DNA of 64,000 bases from Sorangium aterium (GTDB taxonomy: Bacteria; Myxococcota_A; Polyangia; Polyangiales; Polyangiaceae), in NCBI RefSeq assembly GCF_028368935.1, contig NZ_JAQNDK010000004.1, positions 1,178,001 to 1,242,000 on the forward strand, in the 5' to 3' direction. The notes below the pieces were generated by a model. The model saw only the letters and a list, made by a program, of their open reading frames with translations. It was not told the DNA's origin and did not search any database. Within the stretch, counting starts at the first letter, position 1. Each line of letters opens with the position of its first letter. Below, one piece after another: positions 19,201 to 27,029 of this stretch. Position numbers and translations under genes: made by a program.

Positions 19201-19500
19201 GCGGGCTCGGGCACGAACCGCGCGACCGGCTTCGTGATCATCGGCGGGCAGACGCTGGCGCTCCTCCTGACGCTGCTCGCGACCCCGGTCGCCTACTCGC
19301 TGTTCGACGACGTCTCGTCGTGGCTCATGCGGATCCTGCCCTTCATGCGGGGCAGCGACGACCAGGGAGCGCCGCGCGGGACGGGGGAGGACGGCGCCGC
19401 TCCGGCGGATGGGGTCGTCGCGGCCGGGCATCGCGGCGCCGCGGTGCGCGCCGCCGTCGGGCACGATGCGGGCCGGCCGGCGCCGGCGCAGCTCGACTAG
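16276..19500 (+). CDS. RND-family multidrug efflux transporter (HAE1/AcrB-like)
   Basis: 1074 residues, normal for the family. The N-terminus has the first membrane helix (IRRPVFASVIVLLLTVLGAF), then the porter domain, a six-helix block, a second porter domain and a second helix block. The proton-relay aspartates are Asp401 and Asp402 in GIVIDDAIVVLEN, and the matching Lys921/Lys922 is in FGVVKKNSILQIDH. It exports substrates across both membranes using the proton gradient, with the preceding adaptor. The RBS GAAAGG (16262-16267) is well placed. Presence of the Asp pair favours drug or lipid export rather than metal export (CusA-type), but the substrate is unknown. Confidence 0.95.
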   Translation: MQWLAAICIRRPVFASVIVLLLTVLGAFSYFGLGVDRFPKVEFPFIVVTTVLPGAAPEEVETEISDKIESAVNTISGIDELRSASVEGLSQVMISFQLEKDVDVAAQEVRDKVEGILADLPEGIDPPVVGKLDPDAAPILTLAVSSPKADVRAVTEFADKTLRRELESLAGVGQVLLIGGRSRQINIWINPEKLEKYSLTGGVVAQALASQNVEIPAGRIEQGGRALTLRTRGRVQSVQQMADIVLANRDGYSVRLGDVAEVQDGMAEPESAGFRGLDPAVLLSIRKQSGTNTVEVIDGLKARISEVEKRLPEGYHIAVARDQSEFIKNSVHAVKEHLVLGALLAAIIVAIFLANARSTMISAIAIPTSIISTFALMKVAGFTLNGITLLALTLAVGIVIDDAIVVLENCYRWIEEKGVSPWEAALQGTKEIGPAVLATTLSLIAVFLPVAFMSGIVGRFLNSFGLTMAFSILVSLIVSFTLTPMLSARWLKKPAKHDAGSSKESRFYGPIERGYMAILRWSMAHRWVIVLASLLALVSIPVLGKMAKFNFLPVEDESQFQVSMRAPEGVSLDGTRVIATRIASDIEKLPGVLYTLTTIGDDPQKTPNLATIYVKLKPADQRALSQQDLIDRARRELKPQFDAEKLRANIGVVPAFSGGQSTQIAYQVQGPDLQKIGHYSDALLQKLKAIPGVVDPDTSLLVGKPEIRVVIDRKKAADLGVQVGDVASTLRLLVGGYKVSTYNEGGEQYEVRARALPSFRSDKEGLAKITVPSTKLGAVTLDNVVSFSEGTGPSRIERYNRQRQVMLTANLEAGYSQQTVIQELDKAVSQMNLASGYSAGPVGASKELVKMMKSFLVALLLSLVFMYLVLAAQFESWLHPITILLSLPLTVPFAFIAVIIFRQSLNIFSLLGIVVLFGVVKKNSILQIDHTIKLREHGLPRAQAILEANRDRLRPILMTTLAFVAGMIPLVVSSGAGSGTNRATGFVIIGGQTLALLLTLLATPVAYSLFDDVSSWLMRILPFMRGSDDQGAPRGTGEDGAAPADGVVAAGHRGAAVRAAVGHDAGRPAPAQLD

Positions 19501-19520
19501 CGGTACCCCGGCCGCCCTCC

Positions 19521-19548
19521 GGGGCCGCGGCGCGTCGCGCCCGGCCCC
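19521..19548. terminator. Strong hairpin between convergent genes
   Basis: GGGGCCG (19521-19527) pairs with CGGCCCC (19542-19548). GGCGC and GCGCC continue the stem inside with a one-base bulge and a 3-base loop, about 12 bp in total. It lies between the RND transporter stop and the convergent protease stop and could act in both directions. There is no T tract. Confidence 0.6.
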
Positions 19549-19573
19549 CTTCGCTACCGCGGCGAGGCGCCGC

Positions 19574-20728
19574 TCACTGCGCCTCGCCGTGGACCTTTCG
19601 CAGGATCACCTCGAGCAGCCCGTCGAACGCGTCGCGCATCGCCCAGGCCTGGGCGGCCTCGTCGTCGAGCCCGGCCGCCTTGCGCCGGCCCTCGACGAGC
19701 GCGTTCCTGGGGCCCCTGCACGCGGGGCCGAGCCGGCGCTCCATGTCGAGCGAGGCGCCCGCGTAGACGTGATAGCAAGACGCGAAATCCCCCTGGTTGT
19801 AGAGGGGTGAGCCGACCTGGATCGCGCCGTCCATCGTCCGCGCCAGCACGAGCAGATCCCCCTCGGTGCAGCCGCGGAGGATCGCGAGCGCGTGGTGAGG
19901 CACCGATCGCTTGACCGCCGGCAGCCCTCGCTCCTCGTCGGCCGTCTCGGCCGCGAACGTCGAGAGCGGGACGGGATCGGGGCGCACGAGCAGCAGCTTG
20001 AGGTAGTCGGCGGGCACGCCGAAGTTGAGGTTCTGCCCCTGCGTCGAGACCGCCGCGGCGACGCCGATCACCTCGCCGTGATCGTTGAACAGCGGGCCGC
20101 CCGAGGAGCCCGGCGCGATCGGCGCGGAGATCTGCAGCAGCGTCAGCTCCGGATCCACGACGCGCACGGCGCTCACGAGGCCGTTCGACACGGTGTCCGC
20201 GAGGCCGAGCGGATGGCCGATCGCGACGACCGGATCGCCGGGGCGGACCGCGCCGCTGTTGCCGAGGGAGAGCAGCGGGAGCCTCCGCGGCGCGTGGATC
20301 CGGACGATCGCGAGATCCCGGGCCTCGTCGAACGCGAGCACCTCGAGCACCGGGTGCTCGCTCTGATCCGCGAGGACCACCTTGAGGTCCGGCATCCCGG
20401 CGACGACGTGGAAATTCGTCGCGATCCAGCCGTCCTCGCGGACCAGGAAGCCCGCGCCGAGCGAGCCGTCGCCGCGGATCGTGACGACCGCCGGCATGGC
20501 GCGCGCGGCGATCTGCGCTGGCGTCATCGCGGCGGGCTGTGACGCCGAGAGCGCCGGCTGGTCGGCCGAGGTCGCGGCGCAGCCGAGCGCCGCGAGCGCC
20601 GCCGCGGCGAGGAGCGCCGAGGCGCGCGGCCAGACGGGCCGCCGTGGGGACTGGAGGCGCGATGGAGGAGCCGCGCAGGAGCGCTGGTCGTCGTCATGGA
20701 GCTCGCCTGGCAGGCTGCGGTGGTTCAT
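19574..20728 (-). CDS. Trypsin-like serine protease (S1C, DegP/HtrA-like), lipoprotein, no PDZ domain
   Basis: 384 residues. The N-terminus has a 35-residue polar lead, then a hydrophobic run ending AALGC (Cys50), which suggests a lipoprotein. The catalytic triad is complete: His107 (TNFHVV), Asp138 (ARDLAIVR) and Ser209 (APGSSGGPLF). The protease domain ends near residue 250. No PDZ domain follows. Instead there is a domain of about 130 residues with three conserved-looking cysteines, including NQGDFASCYHVYAG, which I do not recognise. The predicted role is envelope protein quality control or processing. It is transcribed divergently from the DUF885 gene, 94 bases away. Confidence 0.88.
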   Translation of the reverse strand: MNHRSLPGELHDDDQRSCAAPPSRLQSPRRPVWPRASALLAAAALAALGCAATSADQPALSASQPAAMTPAQIAARAMPAVVTIRGDGSLGAGFLVREDGWIATNFHVVAGMPDLKVVLADQSEHPVLEVLAFDEARDLAIVRIHAPRRLPLLSLGNSGAVRPGDPVVAIGHPLGLADTVSNGLVSAVRVVDPELTLLQISAPIAPGSSGGPLFNDHGEVIGVAAAVSTQGQNLNFGVPADYLKLLLVRPDPVPLSTFAAETADEERGLPAVKRSVPHHALAILRGCTEGDLLVLARTMDGAIQVGSPLYNQGDFASCYHVYAGASLDMERRLGPACRGPRNALVEGRRKAAGLDDEAAQAWAMRDAFDGLLEVILRKVHGEAQ

Positions 20729-20822
20729 GTCGCTCCCCGAGGCCGCCGCGTGAGCGACCTCCCTTCAGCAAGCGTAACGAAGACCCGACGGATCGTCTCG
20801 CGCGCCCGGAGAAAATCCGGTC

Positions 20823-22556
20823 GTGGCCGCATATGCTGTCGCGGTGAGCCAAGACCACGACGCGCGCGATCCGATCTTCGCCCTCAGCGACGAGTTCGTC
20901 GAAGCTTTTGCTGCCCGCTGTCCTGCCCATGCCACCCTCGCGGGCATCCCCTGCGACGAAGGCGCCTGGAACGACTGGAGCCCGAGCGGCACCGCGTCGT
21001 GGGCCTCCACGGTCGCGTCCTTCCAGGAGCGGCTCCGCTCGCTGCCGCCGCCGCGCCCCGGGGCGGAGGCGCGGTGGTGTCGCCTCGCACGCCGTGTCAT
21101 GGCGGATCACCTGGACGAGCGGCTCGACGATTTCCGTCACGGCGAGCACCTGCGCGATCTCAACAACATCGAGTCGGCGTTCCAGCACCTCCGGATGGTC
21201 TTCGACCTGATGGATGTCCACAGCGCCGCCGGCTGGGAGGCCATCGCGTCGCGCCTGGAGGGCCTGCCGCGCGCGTGCGACAGCTACCGCGCGTCGCTCG
21301 AGGAGGGGCGCCGGACGGGCCAGGTCGTCGCGCGTCGCCAGGTGTGCGCCGTGATCGAGCAGGCGCGTTACCAGGCGGGCGACGCGTCGTTCTTCCTTAC
21401 CCTGCCGGCCGCCTACGAGGCGTCGGGTCGCGGCGCGGACGCAGGTCGCGCGCGTGTCGCCGACGGCGTCGAGCGGGCGCGCGCCGCGTTCGGCGCGCTC
21501 GCCGGCTACCTGGAGCAGACGTACCTGCCGAGCGCGCGCGCCGCGGACGCCGTGGGAAAGGAGCGCTACCTGCGCCTCTCGCGCCGCTTCCTCGGCGCGA
21601 GCATCGACCCGATCGAGACCTATGCCTGGGGGTGGTCCGAGGTGCACGCCATCGAGGCCCAGATGGCGCGCCTCGCCGGCGAGATCCTCCCCGGCGCGTC
21701 GCTGCCCGAGGTGATCGATCTGCTCATGACCGACCCCGCCCGGTGCGCGCCGAGCGCCGACGAGTTCCTCCGCATCATGTCCGAGCGCCAGCGAAAGGCG
21801 CTCGCCGAGCTCGACGGCGTCCATTTCGACATCCCGGCGCCCATCCGCCACATCGAGGTGAAGCTCGCTCCGCCGGGCGGCGCGCTCGGCGCCTACTACG
21901 TGCCCCCGAGCGACGGCTTCAAGCGGCCCGGCACCGTCTGGTATGCGCCCGGCACGAAGCAGGCGTTCCCGCTCTACGAGGAGATCACCACGGCGTACCA
22001 CGAGGGCTTCCCCGGCCATCACCTGCAGTGCGCGCTCCAGGTGCACCTCGATGACCGGCTGAGCCGACTCCACCGCTTCCTGGTGACGAACTCCGGCCAC
22101 GCCGAGGGGTGGGCCCTCTACGCCGAGCAGCTCATGTACGAGCTCGGCTATTTCGAGCGCCCCGATTACGTGCTCGGGATGCTCTCGGGCAAGCTGACGC
22201 GCGCCTACCGCGTCGTCCTCGACATCGGCATGCACCTGGAGCTGCCGATCCCCCGGGACGCGCCGCTCCACGCCGGGGAGCCCTGGCGCTACGAGATCGC
22301 CGTCGAGTACCTCCACCGCCGGGCCTTCCTCCCGCTGGATCACGCGCACAGCGAGGCGACGCGCTACCTGGGCTGGCCGGGGCAGGCGATCTCCTACAAG
22401 GTCGGCGAGCGGGTCGTCCTGGAGCTGCGCGACACGCTGAAGCGCCGCCAGGGCGAGGCGTTCGATCTGAAGGCGTTTCACGCCAGGGTGATCGGCTCCG
22501 GGTCGGTCGGGCTCGATCACCTGCGCGAGATCGTGCTCGACGACGCCGCGCCCTGA
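20823..22556 (+). CDS. DUF885 family protein, putative zinc metallopeptidase
   Basis: 577 residues, the usual length for DUF885. A mainly helical N-terminal region leads to the family's metal-site motif YHEGFPGHHLQ (near residue 390-400), followed by HAEGWALYAEQL carrying a further Glu ligand. The fold is related to M2/M3-type gluzincins, but few members have a demonstrated substrate, so peptidase activity is inferred. No signal peptide is visible. The GTG at 20823 has GGAG at 20808-20811; a second GTG at 20844 is possible. Confidence 0.85.
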   Translation: MAAYAVAVSQDHDARDPIFALSDEFVEAFAARCPAHATLAGIPCDEGAWNDWSPSGTASWASTVASFQERLRSLPPPRPGAEARWCRLARRVMADHLDERLDDFRHGEHLRDLNNIESAFQHLRMVFDLMDVHSAAGWEAIASRLEGLPRACDSYRASLEEGRRTGQVVARRQVCAVIEQARYQAGDASFFLTLPAAYEASGRGADAGRARVADGVERARAAFGALAGYLEQTYLPSARAADAVGKERYLRLSRRFLGASIDPIETYAWGWSEVHAIEAQMARLAGEILPGASLPEVIDLLMTDPARCAPSADEFLRIMSERQRKALAELDGVHFDIPAPIRHIEVKLAPPGGALGAYYVPPSDGFKRPGTVWYAPGTKQAFPLYEEITTAYHEGFPGHHLQCALQVHLDDRLSRLHRFLVTNSGHAEGWALYAEQLMYELGYFERPDYVLGMLSGKLTRAYRVVLDIGMHLELPIPRDAPLHAGEPWRYEIAVEYLHRRAFLPLDHAHSEATRYLGWPGQAISYKVGERVVLELRDTLKRRQGEAFDLKAFHARVIGSGSVGLDHLREIVLDDAAP

Positions 22557-22633
22557 GCGCTCGTCCGACACGCGCGCGTCGCCCGGCCGCTTCGCGCCTC
22601 GACGCGCGGCCACGCGCGTGCCAATCGACGCGG

Positions 22634-23161
22634 GTGAGCTCTCCCCCAGCGAACGAGGCCCCCGAGGCGCGGCCGGATGGCTCGGACCTCTGCACCGCGT
22701 GCGGCCTCTGCTGCACGGGGCTGCTCTTCGACGTCGCGCCGCTCGAGGAGCACGAGCTCCCGCGGGCCGAGAAGCTGCGCCTGCCGCTCGCTTGCAATCG
22801 GTACCACGACGCCTTCAGCCTGCCGTGCCCCTGCCATCTCGATCGGAAGTGCACCGTCTACGAGATGCGCTTCTCCGTGTGCAGCAGCTACGAGTGCGGC
22901 CTGCTCCGGCGCTGCAAGTCGGGCGAGGTGCCGCTCGGCGAGGCGCTGTCCCGCGTCGAGCGCGTGCTGCGCCTGACGGACGCCGTGCGCGCGCGGGTGC
23001 CGCCGCTCGTGCCGCCGCGCCCGCTCTGGGACGAGGCCCGCGAGCACCTCCGCCGGCGTGACGCCGAGGCCCCGTCGCCGGCATGGCAGAGCGAGCGGGA
23101 GTCGCTCGTCGCCGCGCTCGGGGAGCTCCGGGTCGCGTGCAGGGAAGGGCTCGATCCGTAG
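22634..23161 (+). CDS. YkgJ family cysteine-cluster protein (zinc/iron-chelating)
   Basis: A 175-residue cytoplasmic protein starting at GTG 22634. The family motif CxxCGxCC is present (CTACGLCC, about residues 19-26). It is followed by CPCHLDRKCTVYEMRFSVCS, giving the conserved array of eight or more cysteines that binds Fe or Zn. The function of the family is poorly defined. No neighbouring gene clarifies it; the DUF885 gene ends 77 bases upstream. Confidence 0.83.
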   Translation: MSSPPANEAPEARPDGSDLCTACGLCCTGLLFDVAPLEEHELPRAEKLRLPLACNRYHDAFSLPCPCHLDRKCTVYEMRFSVCSSYECGLLRRCKSGEVPLGEALSRVERVLRLTDAVRARVPPLVPPRPLWDEAREHLRRRDAEAPSPAWQSERESLVAALGELRVACREGLDP

Positions 23162-23430
23162 CGCCGGCGCCCCGCGAGGGCTGCGGAGGCGCGGGAAATG
23201 GTCTTTCCCATGCCCGGGCTCCACTCTGCGGGCCGCTCCAACGTGCTTTGGAGATCTCCCTCTCTCTCTCCCGCAGCGATCTCCAGGGCCCCCAGGACAT
23301 CGACGAACGCGGAGACTCCCATGCTTCGTCCAGGCCGAGCGTGATCCGCCCTCGACTGCGCGCGCCGTACCCTCGTCAACATGCCTGTCTCGGCCTCGCG
23401 GCGGCTGGCTCCACGCCGTATATACGGCTC
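23162..23430. other. Intergenic region with a 14-base palindrome before the DUF697-like gene
   Basis: 269 bases without a convincing gene apart from a possible N-terminal extension of the next gene from GTG 23341. A CT-rich run sits near 23250-23270. The perfect palindrome GCCGTATATACGGC (23415-23428) ends two bases before the ATG at 23431. Confidence 0.5.
23415..23428. promoter_or_regulatory. Perfect palindrome GCCGTATATACGGC next to a start codon
   Basis: A 14-base perfect palindrome with an AT-rich core in GC-rich DNA, placed where a repressor or an mRNA hairpin could block translation from 23431. If the upstream GTG (23341) is the real start, this segment is coding and the case weakens. 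Confidence 0.35.
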
Positions 23431-23904
23431 ATGGAACCGACGATCCGCCGGCTGACCAACAAGTATTCTGCCGTCACTGCAGTGATCAGCTTCGTCACTC
23501 AGCCCATTCCCGGCGCAGATGAGTTGATCGTGGTTCCCATTCATTACTACTTCTCCGTGTCGCTGACCCGGCGCCGGGGCGTGCCGCTCCGCAGGGCTCC
23601 GTGGCTGCAGGTGAGCAAGATCATCTGGGGTGGAGCGGCCGTGAGGCTCTTCGCCAACTTCACGCTCGGCCTCGTCCCGGTCGCCGGTCTCTTCTCCAAT
23701 GCGGTCACCGCCGTCGCCTTGACGGAGTTCCTGGCCCGCTACCTCGACGCCGCGCTGAGCAGCAAGGCGCCGCCTCCCGCGGTCTCCCTCAGGGCCATCC
23801 GCGCTGCCCTGCGGAACCCAAGGCGAGCGCGGAGAGCTCAGCGGCTCTGGTCCAGGATCCGCCGCGCCGTCCAGGAATCCGTCCCTGCGCCGACTCCTGG
23901 TTGA
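23431..23904 (+). CDS. Small DUF697-like membrane protein
   Basis: 157 residues from ATG 23431; GTG 23341 in frame would add 30. The segment NKYSAVTAVISFVTQPIPGAD, a central hydrophobic stretch and FTLGLVPVAGLFSNAVTAVALTEFL resemble DUF697, a hydrophobic module often attached to or paired with GTPases (YcjF type). The C-terminus is Arg-rich. No GTPase gene is adjacent, so a partner is unknown. The family call rests on pattern only. Confidence 0.65.
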   Translation: MEPTIRRLTNKYSAVTAVISFVTQPIPGADELIVVPIHYYFSVSLTRRRGVPLRRAPWLQVSKIIWGGAAVRLFANFTLGLVPVAGLFSNAVTAVALTEFLARYLDAALSSKAPPPAVSLRAIRAALRNPRRARRAQRLWSRIRRAVQESVPAPTPG

Positions 23905-24167
23905 GGCGCCTTGTCGCGCTGGATGGGAAGAGCGGAGCTCGCGCGGCCTCGGGGCGTCCGGCGGTCGTGACGTGGTCCACCGCCAAGGAATCCGCGGCGC
24001 CGGGTCATCCGCCGCACCCTCTCCCGCCCGCGCGCCGCGTTGAAGAGCGCCTCGCCGGCGCGCCCGACGTGGGCCCGACGTGGAGCCGCCTCGGTCCGCC
24101 CGCGCGCGGCGGTCTCGCCTGGCGTCTCTCCTGGCGATCGCCGCCCAGATCGAATAGATCCCCCGCC
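23905..24167. other. Intergenic region upstream of prfB
   Basis: 263 bases; I see no gene, strong promoter or hairpin. No Shine-Dalgarno stands out before the prfB ATG at 24168. Confidence 0.4.
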
Positions 24168-25311
24168 ATGCTCTCCGAGACCCGCGAGAAAGTCCTGGAC
24201 ATCAAAAGGCGCTTTGAGGCGCTAAGGGGGCATCTTTGACGTCCCCAAGCTCGAACGGATGCTCCAGGACCTGACCCAGACGACGCTGTCGTCGGGGTTC
24301 TGGAACGATCAGGAAAAAGCCCAAGCCGTCCTCCGCAAGCGCGCCCAGGTCGAGTCGAAGCTCGAGGTGGCGCAGCGGCTCGGCCGCGAGATCGAAGATC
24401 TCGCGGAGTACCTCGAGCTCGGCGCTGCCGAGGGCGACGAGGGCGTCATCGCCGACGCCGACGTGCAGGCCGACGCCATCGCCGGGCGCCTGCGCAAGGT
24501 CGAGCTCGATCGCATGCTGTCCGGCCCCGCCGACCGCGGCAACGCCATCGTCAGCATCCACCCGGGCGCCGGCGGCACCGACGCGAAGGACTGGGCGTCC
24601 ATGCTCCTCCGCATGTACCTGCGCTTCTGCGAGCGCCGCGGGTACAAGACGGAGATCATCGACTACCAGGACGGCGACGAGGCGGGCATCGACGCCGTCA
24701 CCCTCACGGTGAGCGGCGACGCCGCGTACGGCTATCTGCGATCCGAGGCCGGGGTCCACCGCCTCGTCCGGATGAGCCCGTTCAACGCCGATCACACGCG
24801 CCAGACCGCGTTCGCCGCCGTCGAGGTCACCCCGGACAGCGACGACGAGATCAACATCCAGGTCAACGAGAAGGACATCGAGATCACGACGATGCGCGCC
24901 GGCGGCAAGGGCGGGCAGAACGTGAACAAGGTCGAGACCGCCGTTCGCCTGCGGCACCTCCCGACCGGCCTCAACATCGTGTGCCGCGCCGAGCGCAGCC
25001 AGCACCAGAACCGCGCGATGGCGATGAAGGTCCTCAAGGCGAAGCTGTACGAGATGGAGCTCCAGAAGCGGGACGCCGAGGTCCAGGCCTACAACGCCGC
25101 GAAGAGCGCCATCAACTTCGGCAGCCAGATCAGGAACTACGTCCTCGCGCCCTACCGGCTCGTCAAGGACGTGCGCACCTCCACCGAGGCCACCGACGTG
25201 GACGCCGTCCTCGACGGCGATCTCGAGGGCTTCATCGAGGCCTACTTGCTCGCCGCGGCCGGCGGTTCGCTCAGGAAGGGCGGCTCCGTCGCGGAGGACG
25301 ACGCTCCGTGA
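24168..25311 (+). CDS. prfB: Peptide chain release factor 2, expressed by programmed +1 frameshifting
   Basis: RF2 recognises UGA and UAA and triggers peptide release. The gene is in two frames: codons 1-23 (24168-24236) end at an in-frame TGA (24237-24239), and the rest reads from GAC at 24238 to 25311, 380 residues in total. The junction reads [14 protein letters not shown], matching the E. coli RF2 junction pattern. The stop-recognition tripeptide SPF is at residues 203-205 and the catalytic GGQ at 248-250, both RF2-type. The gene is autoregulated: low RF2 stalls the ribosome at UGA and favours slippage. Its stop overlaps the lysS start (GTGA), and prfB-lysS is a conserved pair in many bacteria. 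Confidence 0.97.
24225..24240 (+). promoter_or_regulatory. prfB: prfB programmed +1 frameshift site
   Basis: AGGGGG (24225-24230), a Shine-Dalgarno-like stimulator, three bases, then CTT TGA C (24234-24240). This matches the E. coli signal in every functional element: internal SD, 3-base spacing, slippery CUU, UGA, and C as the next base. Confidence 0.97.
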
Positions 25312-27029
25312 GCCAGCAAAAAGACAGACCGAACGACAAGAAGACCGAGCGGCTCGTGAAGGAGGCCGCCGAGGCCGCGCGCGCCGAGGAGACGCTGATC
25401 GCCACCCGCAAGGCGAAGGCGGCGCGCCTCCGCGCCCGCGGCGACAACCCGTTCGCCAACGACGTCACGGAGGGCGAGCCGCTCGTCGAGCTCGCGGCCG
25501 TCCGCGCCCGCTTCGACGGGGCGCGGGCCGCGGCCGAGCCGAGGCCCGAGGGCGCGGCGCCCGAGCGATCCGCCTCCGCGGCGGCGGATCGCTACGATCC
25601 GGCGCGCGTCGAGCCGGTCCCGTTCCGCGTCGCGGGCCGGGTCCTCTTCGTGCGCTCGTTCGGCGGCGTCACCTTCGTCCGGCTGCGCGACCGCACCGGC
25701 GAGCTCCAGCTCTACTGCGAGCAGGGGAGCCTCGCCGATTTCGAGCGGCTGGAGGACATCGATCTCGGCGATTTCGTCGAGGCCCGCGGCGTCGCGATGG
25801 CGACGCAGAAGGGCGAGCTCTCGATCCGCGCCGAGCGCCTCCGGCTGCTCACGAAGGCCTACCGCCCGCTGCCGACCAAGACGAGCTTCAAGGACGTCGA
25901 GTCGCGCTACCGCATGCGGTACGTCGATCTCGTGGCCAACCCGCACGTCGCGGGGGTCTTCCGCGCCCGCACCACGATCGTCGCCGCGCTGCGCGGGTTC
26001 CTCGACGCGCGCGGCTTCCTCGAGGTCGAGACGCCGACGATGCACACGCTCGTCGGCGGCGCGGCGGCGAAGCCGTTCAAGACCCACCACAACGCGCTCG
26101 ACCTCGGGCTCTTCATGCGCATCGCGCCGGAGCTCTTCCTGAAGCGGCTCGTCGTCGGCGGCTTCGAGCGCGTCTACGAGATCGCCCGCTGCTACCGGAA
26201 CGAGGGGCTGTCGACGCGGCACAACCCCGAGTTCACGATGCTCGAGTACTACCAGGCGTACGCGACGTACGAGACGCTGATGGACGCGACCGAGGCGATG
26301 CTCCGCCACGTCGACGCCCGCCTCGCCGAGCGGCTCCCGGCCGAGCACGCGGCCTGGTCCGCGCAGCGCACGTACTCGCTCGAGCGCTTCGAGCGCGTCC
26401 CCATGGCCGAGGGGATCGCCCGCGCCCTGGCGAAGTCGGGCCTGCCGGCCGACGTCCCGCAGCGCGTCGCCGCGGACGACGCCCCGATCAAGGAGTGGGC
26501 GAAGGCGGCGAAGGCGAGCGGGCGCGAGATCGACTGGACGAACTTCCGCGCGGGCGCGAAGAAGTGCGAGTCGCCCGGTGAGCTCGTCTTCTGCGCGTAC
26601 GAGTACGTGGTCGAGCCGTTCCTCACGAGGGACTACCGCACGGAGGCCGGCGACAAGAGCGTCCCTGTCTTCATCATCGACTATCCCTTCGAGGTCTCGC
26701 CGCTCGCGCGCAAGAAGGACAGCGATCCTTCGCTGGTCGACCGCTTCGAGCTCTTCATCGACGGCCGCGAGCTCTGCAACGCCTTCAGCGAGCTCAACGA
26801 CCCCGAGGACCAGGACGCGCGCTTCCGCGCGCAGGTCGAGAAGAAGTCGCGGGGCGAGGAGGAGACGATGGATTACGACGCCGACTACGTCCGCGCCCTG
26901 GAGCACGGCCTCCCGCCGACGGCGGGCTTCGGCATGGGGGTCGATCGCCTGACGATGCTCCTCACCGGCGCGACCTCCATCCGCGACGTCATCCTGTTCC
27001 CGCTCCTCCGTCCCGAGACCGACGCGTGA
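25308..27029 (+). CDS. lysS: Lysyl-tRNA synthetase (class II)
   Basis: Charges tRNA-Lys. 573 residues from GTG 25308, which overlaps the prfB stop. An N-terminal OB-fold anticodon-binding domain ([20 protein letters not shown]) precedes the class II core: motif 2 around [20 protein letters not shown] with [14 protein letters not shown], and motif 3 [15 protein letters not shown]. It is about 70 residues longer than the usual enzyme. A Glu/Arg/Ala-rich insertion before the OB fold (about residues 70-100) and an insert before motif 3 account for this. It is translationally coupled to the permease gene downstream. Confidence 0.96.
   Translation: MSQQKDRPNDKKTERLVKEAAEAARAEETLIATRKAKAARLRARGDNPFANDVTEGEPLVELAAVRARFDGARAAAEPRPEGAAPERSASAAADRYDPARVEPVPFRVAGRVLFVRSFGGVTFVRLRDRTGELQLYCEQGSLADFERLEDIDLGDFVEARGVAMATQKGELSIRAERLRLLTKAYRPLPTKTSFKDVESRYRMRYVDLVANPHVAGVFRARTTIVAALRGFLDARGFLEVETPTMHTLVGGAAAKPFKTHHNALDLGLFMRIAPELFLKRLVVGGFERVYEIARCYRNEGLSTRHNPEFTMLEYYQAYATYETLMDATEAMLRHVDARLAERLPAEHAAWSAQRTYSLERFERVPMAEGIARALAKSGLPADVPQRVAADDAPIKEWAKAAKASGREIDWTNFRAGAKKCESPGELVFCAYEYVVEPFLTRDYRTEAGDKSVPVFIIDYPFEVSPLARKKDSDPSLVDRFELFIDGRELCNAFSELNDPEDQDARFRAQVEKKSRGEEETMDYDADYVRALEHGLPPTAGFGMGVDRLTMLLTGATSIRDVILFPLLRPETDA

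Noticed and set aside
16108-19464. 1118-codon open frame on the minus strand
   Set aside because: It lies opposite the RND transporter, is rich in Arg/His/Asp/Glu with no domains, and arises from the third-position GC bias of the real gene.
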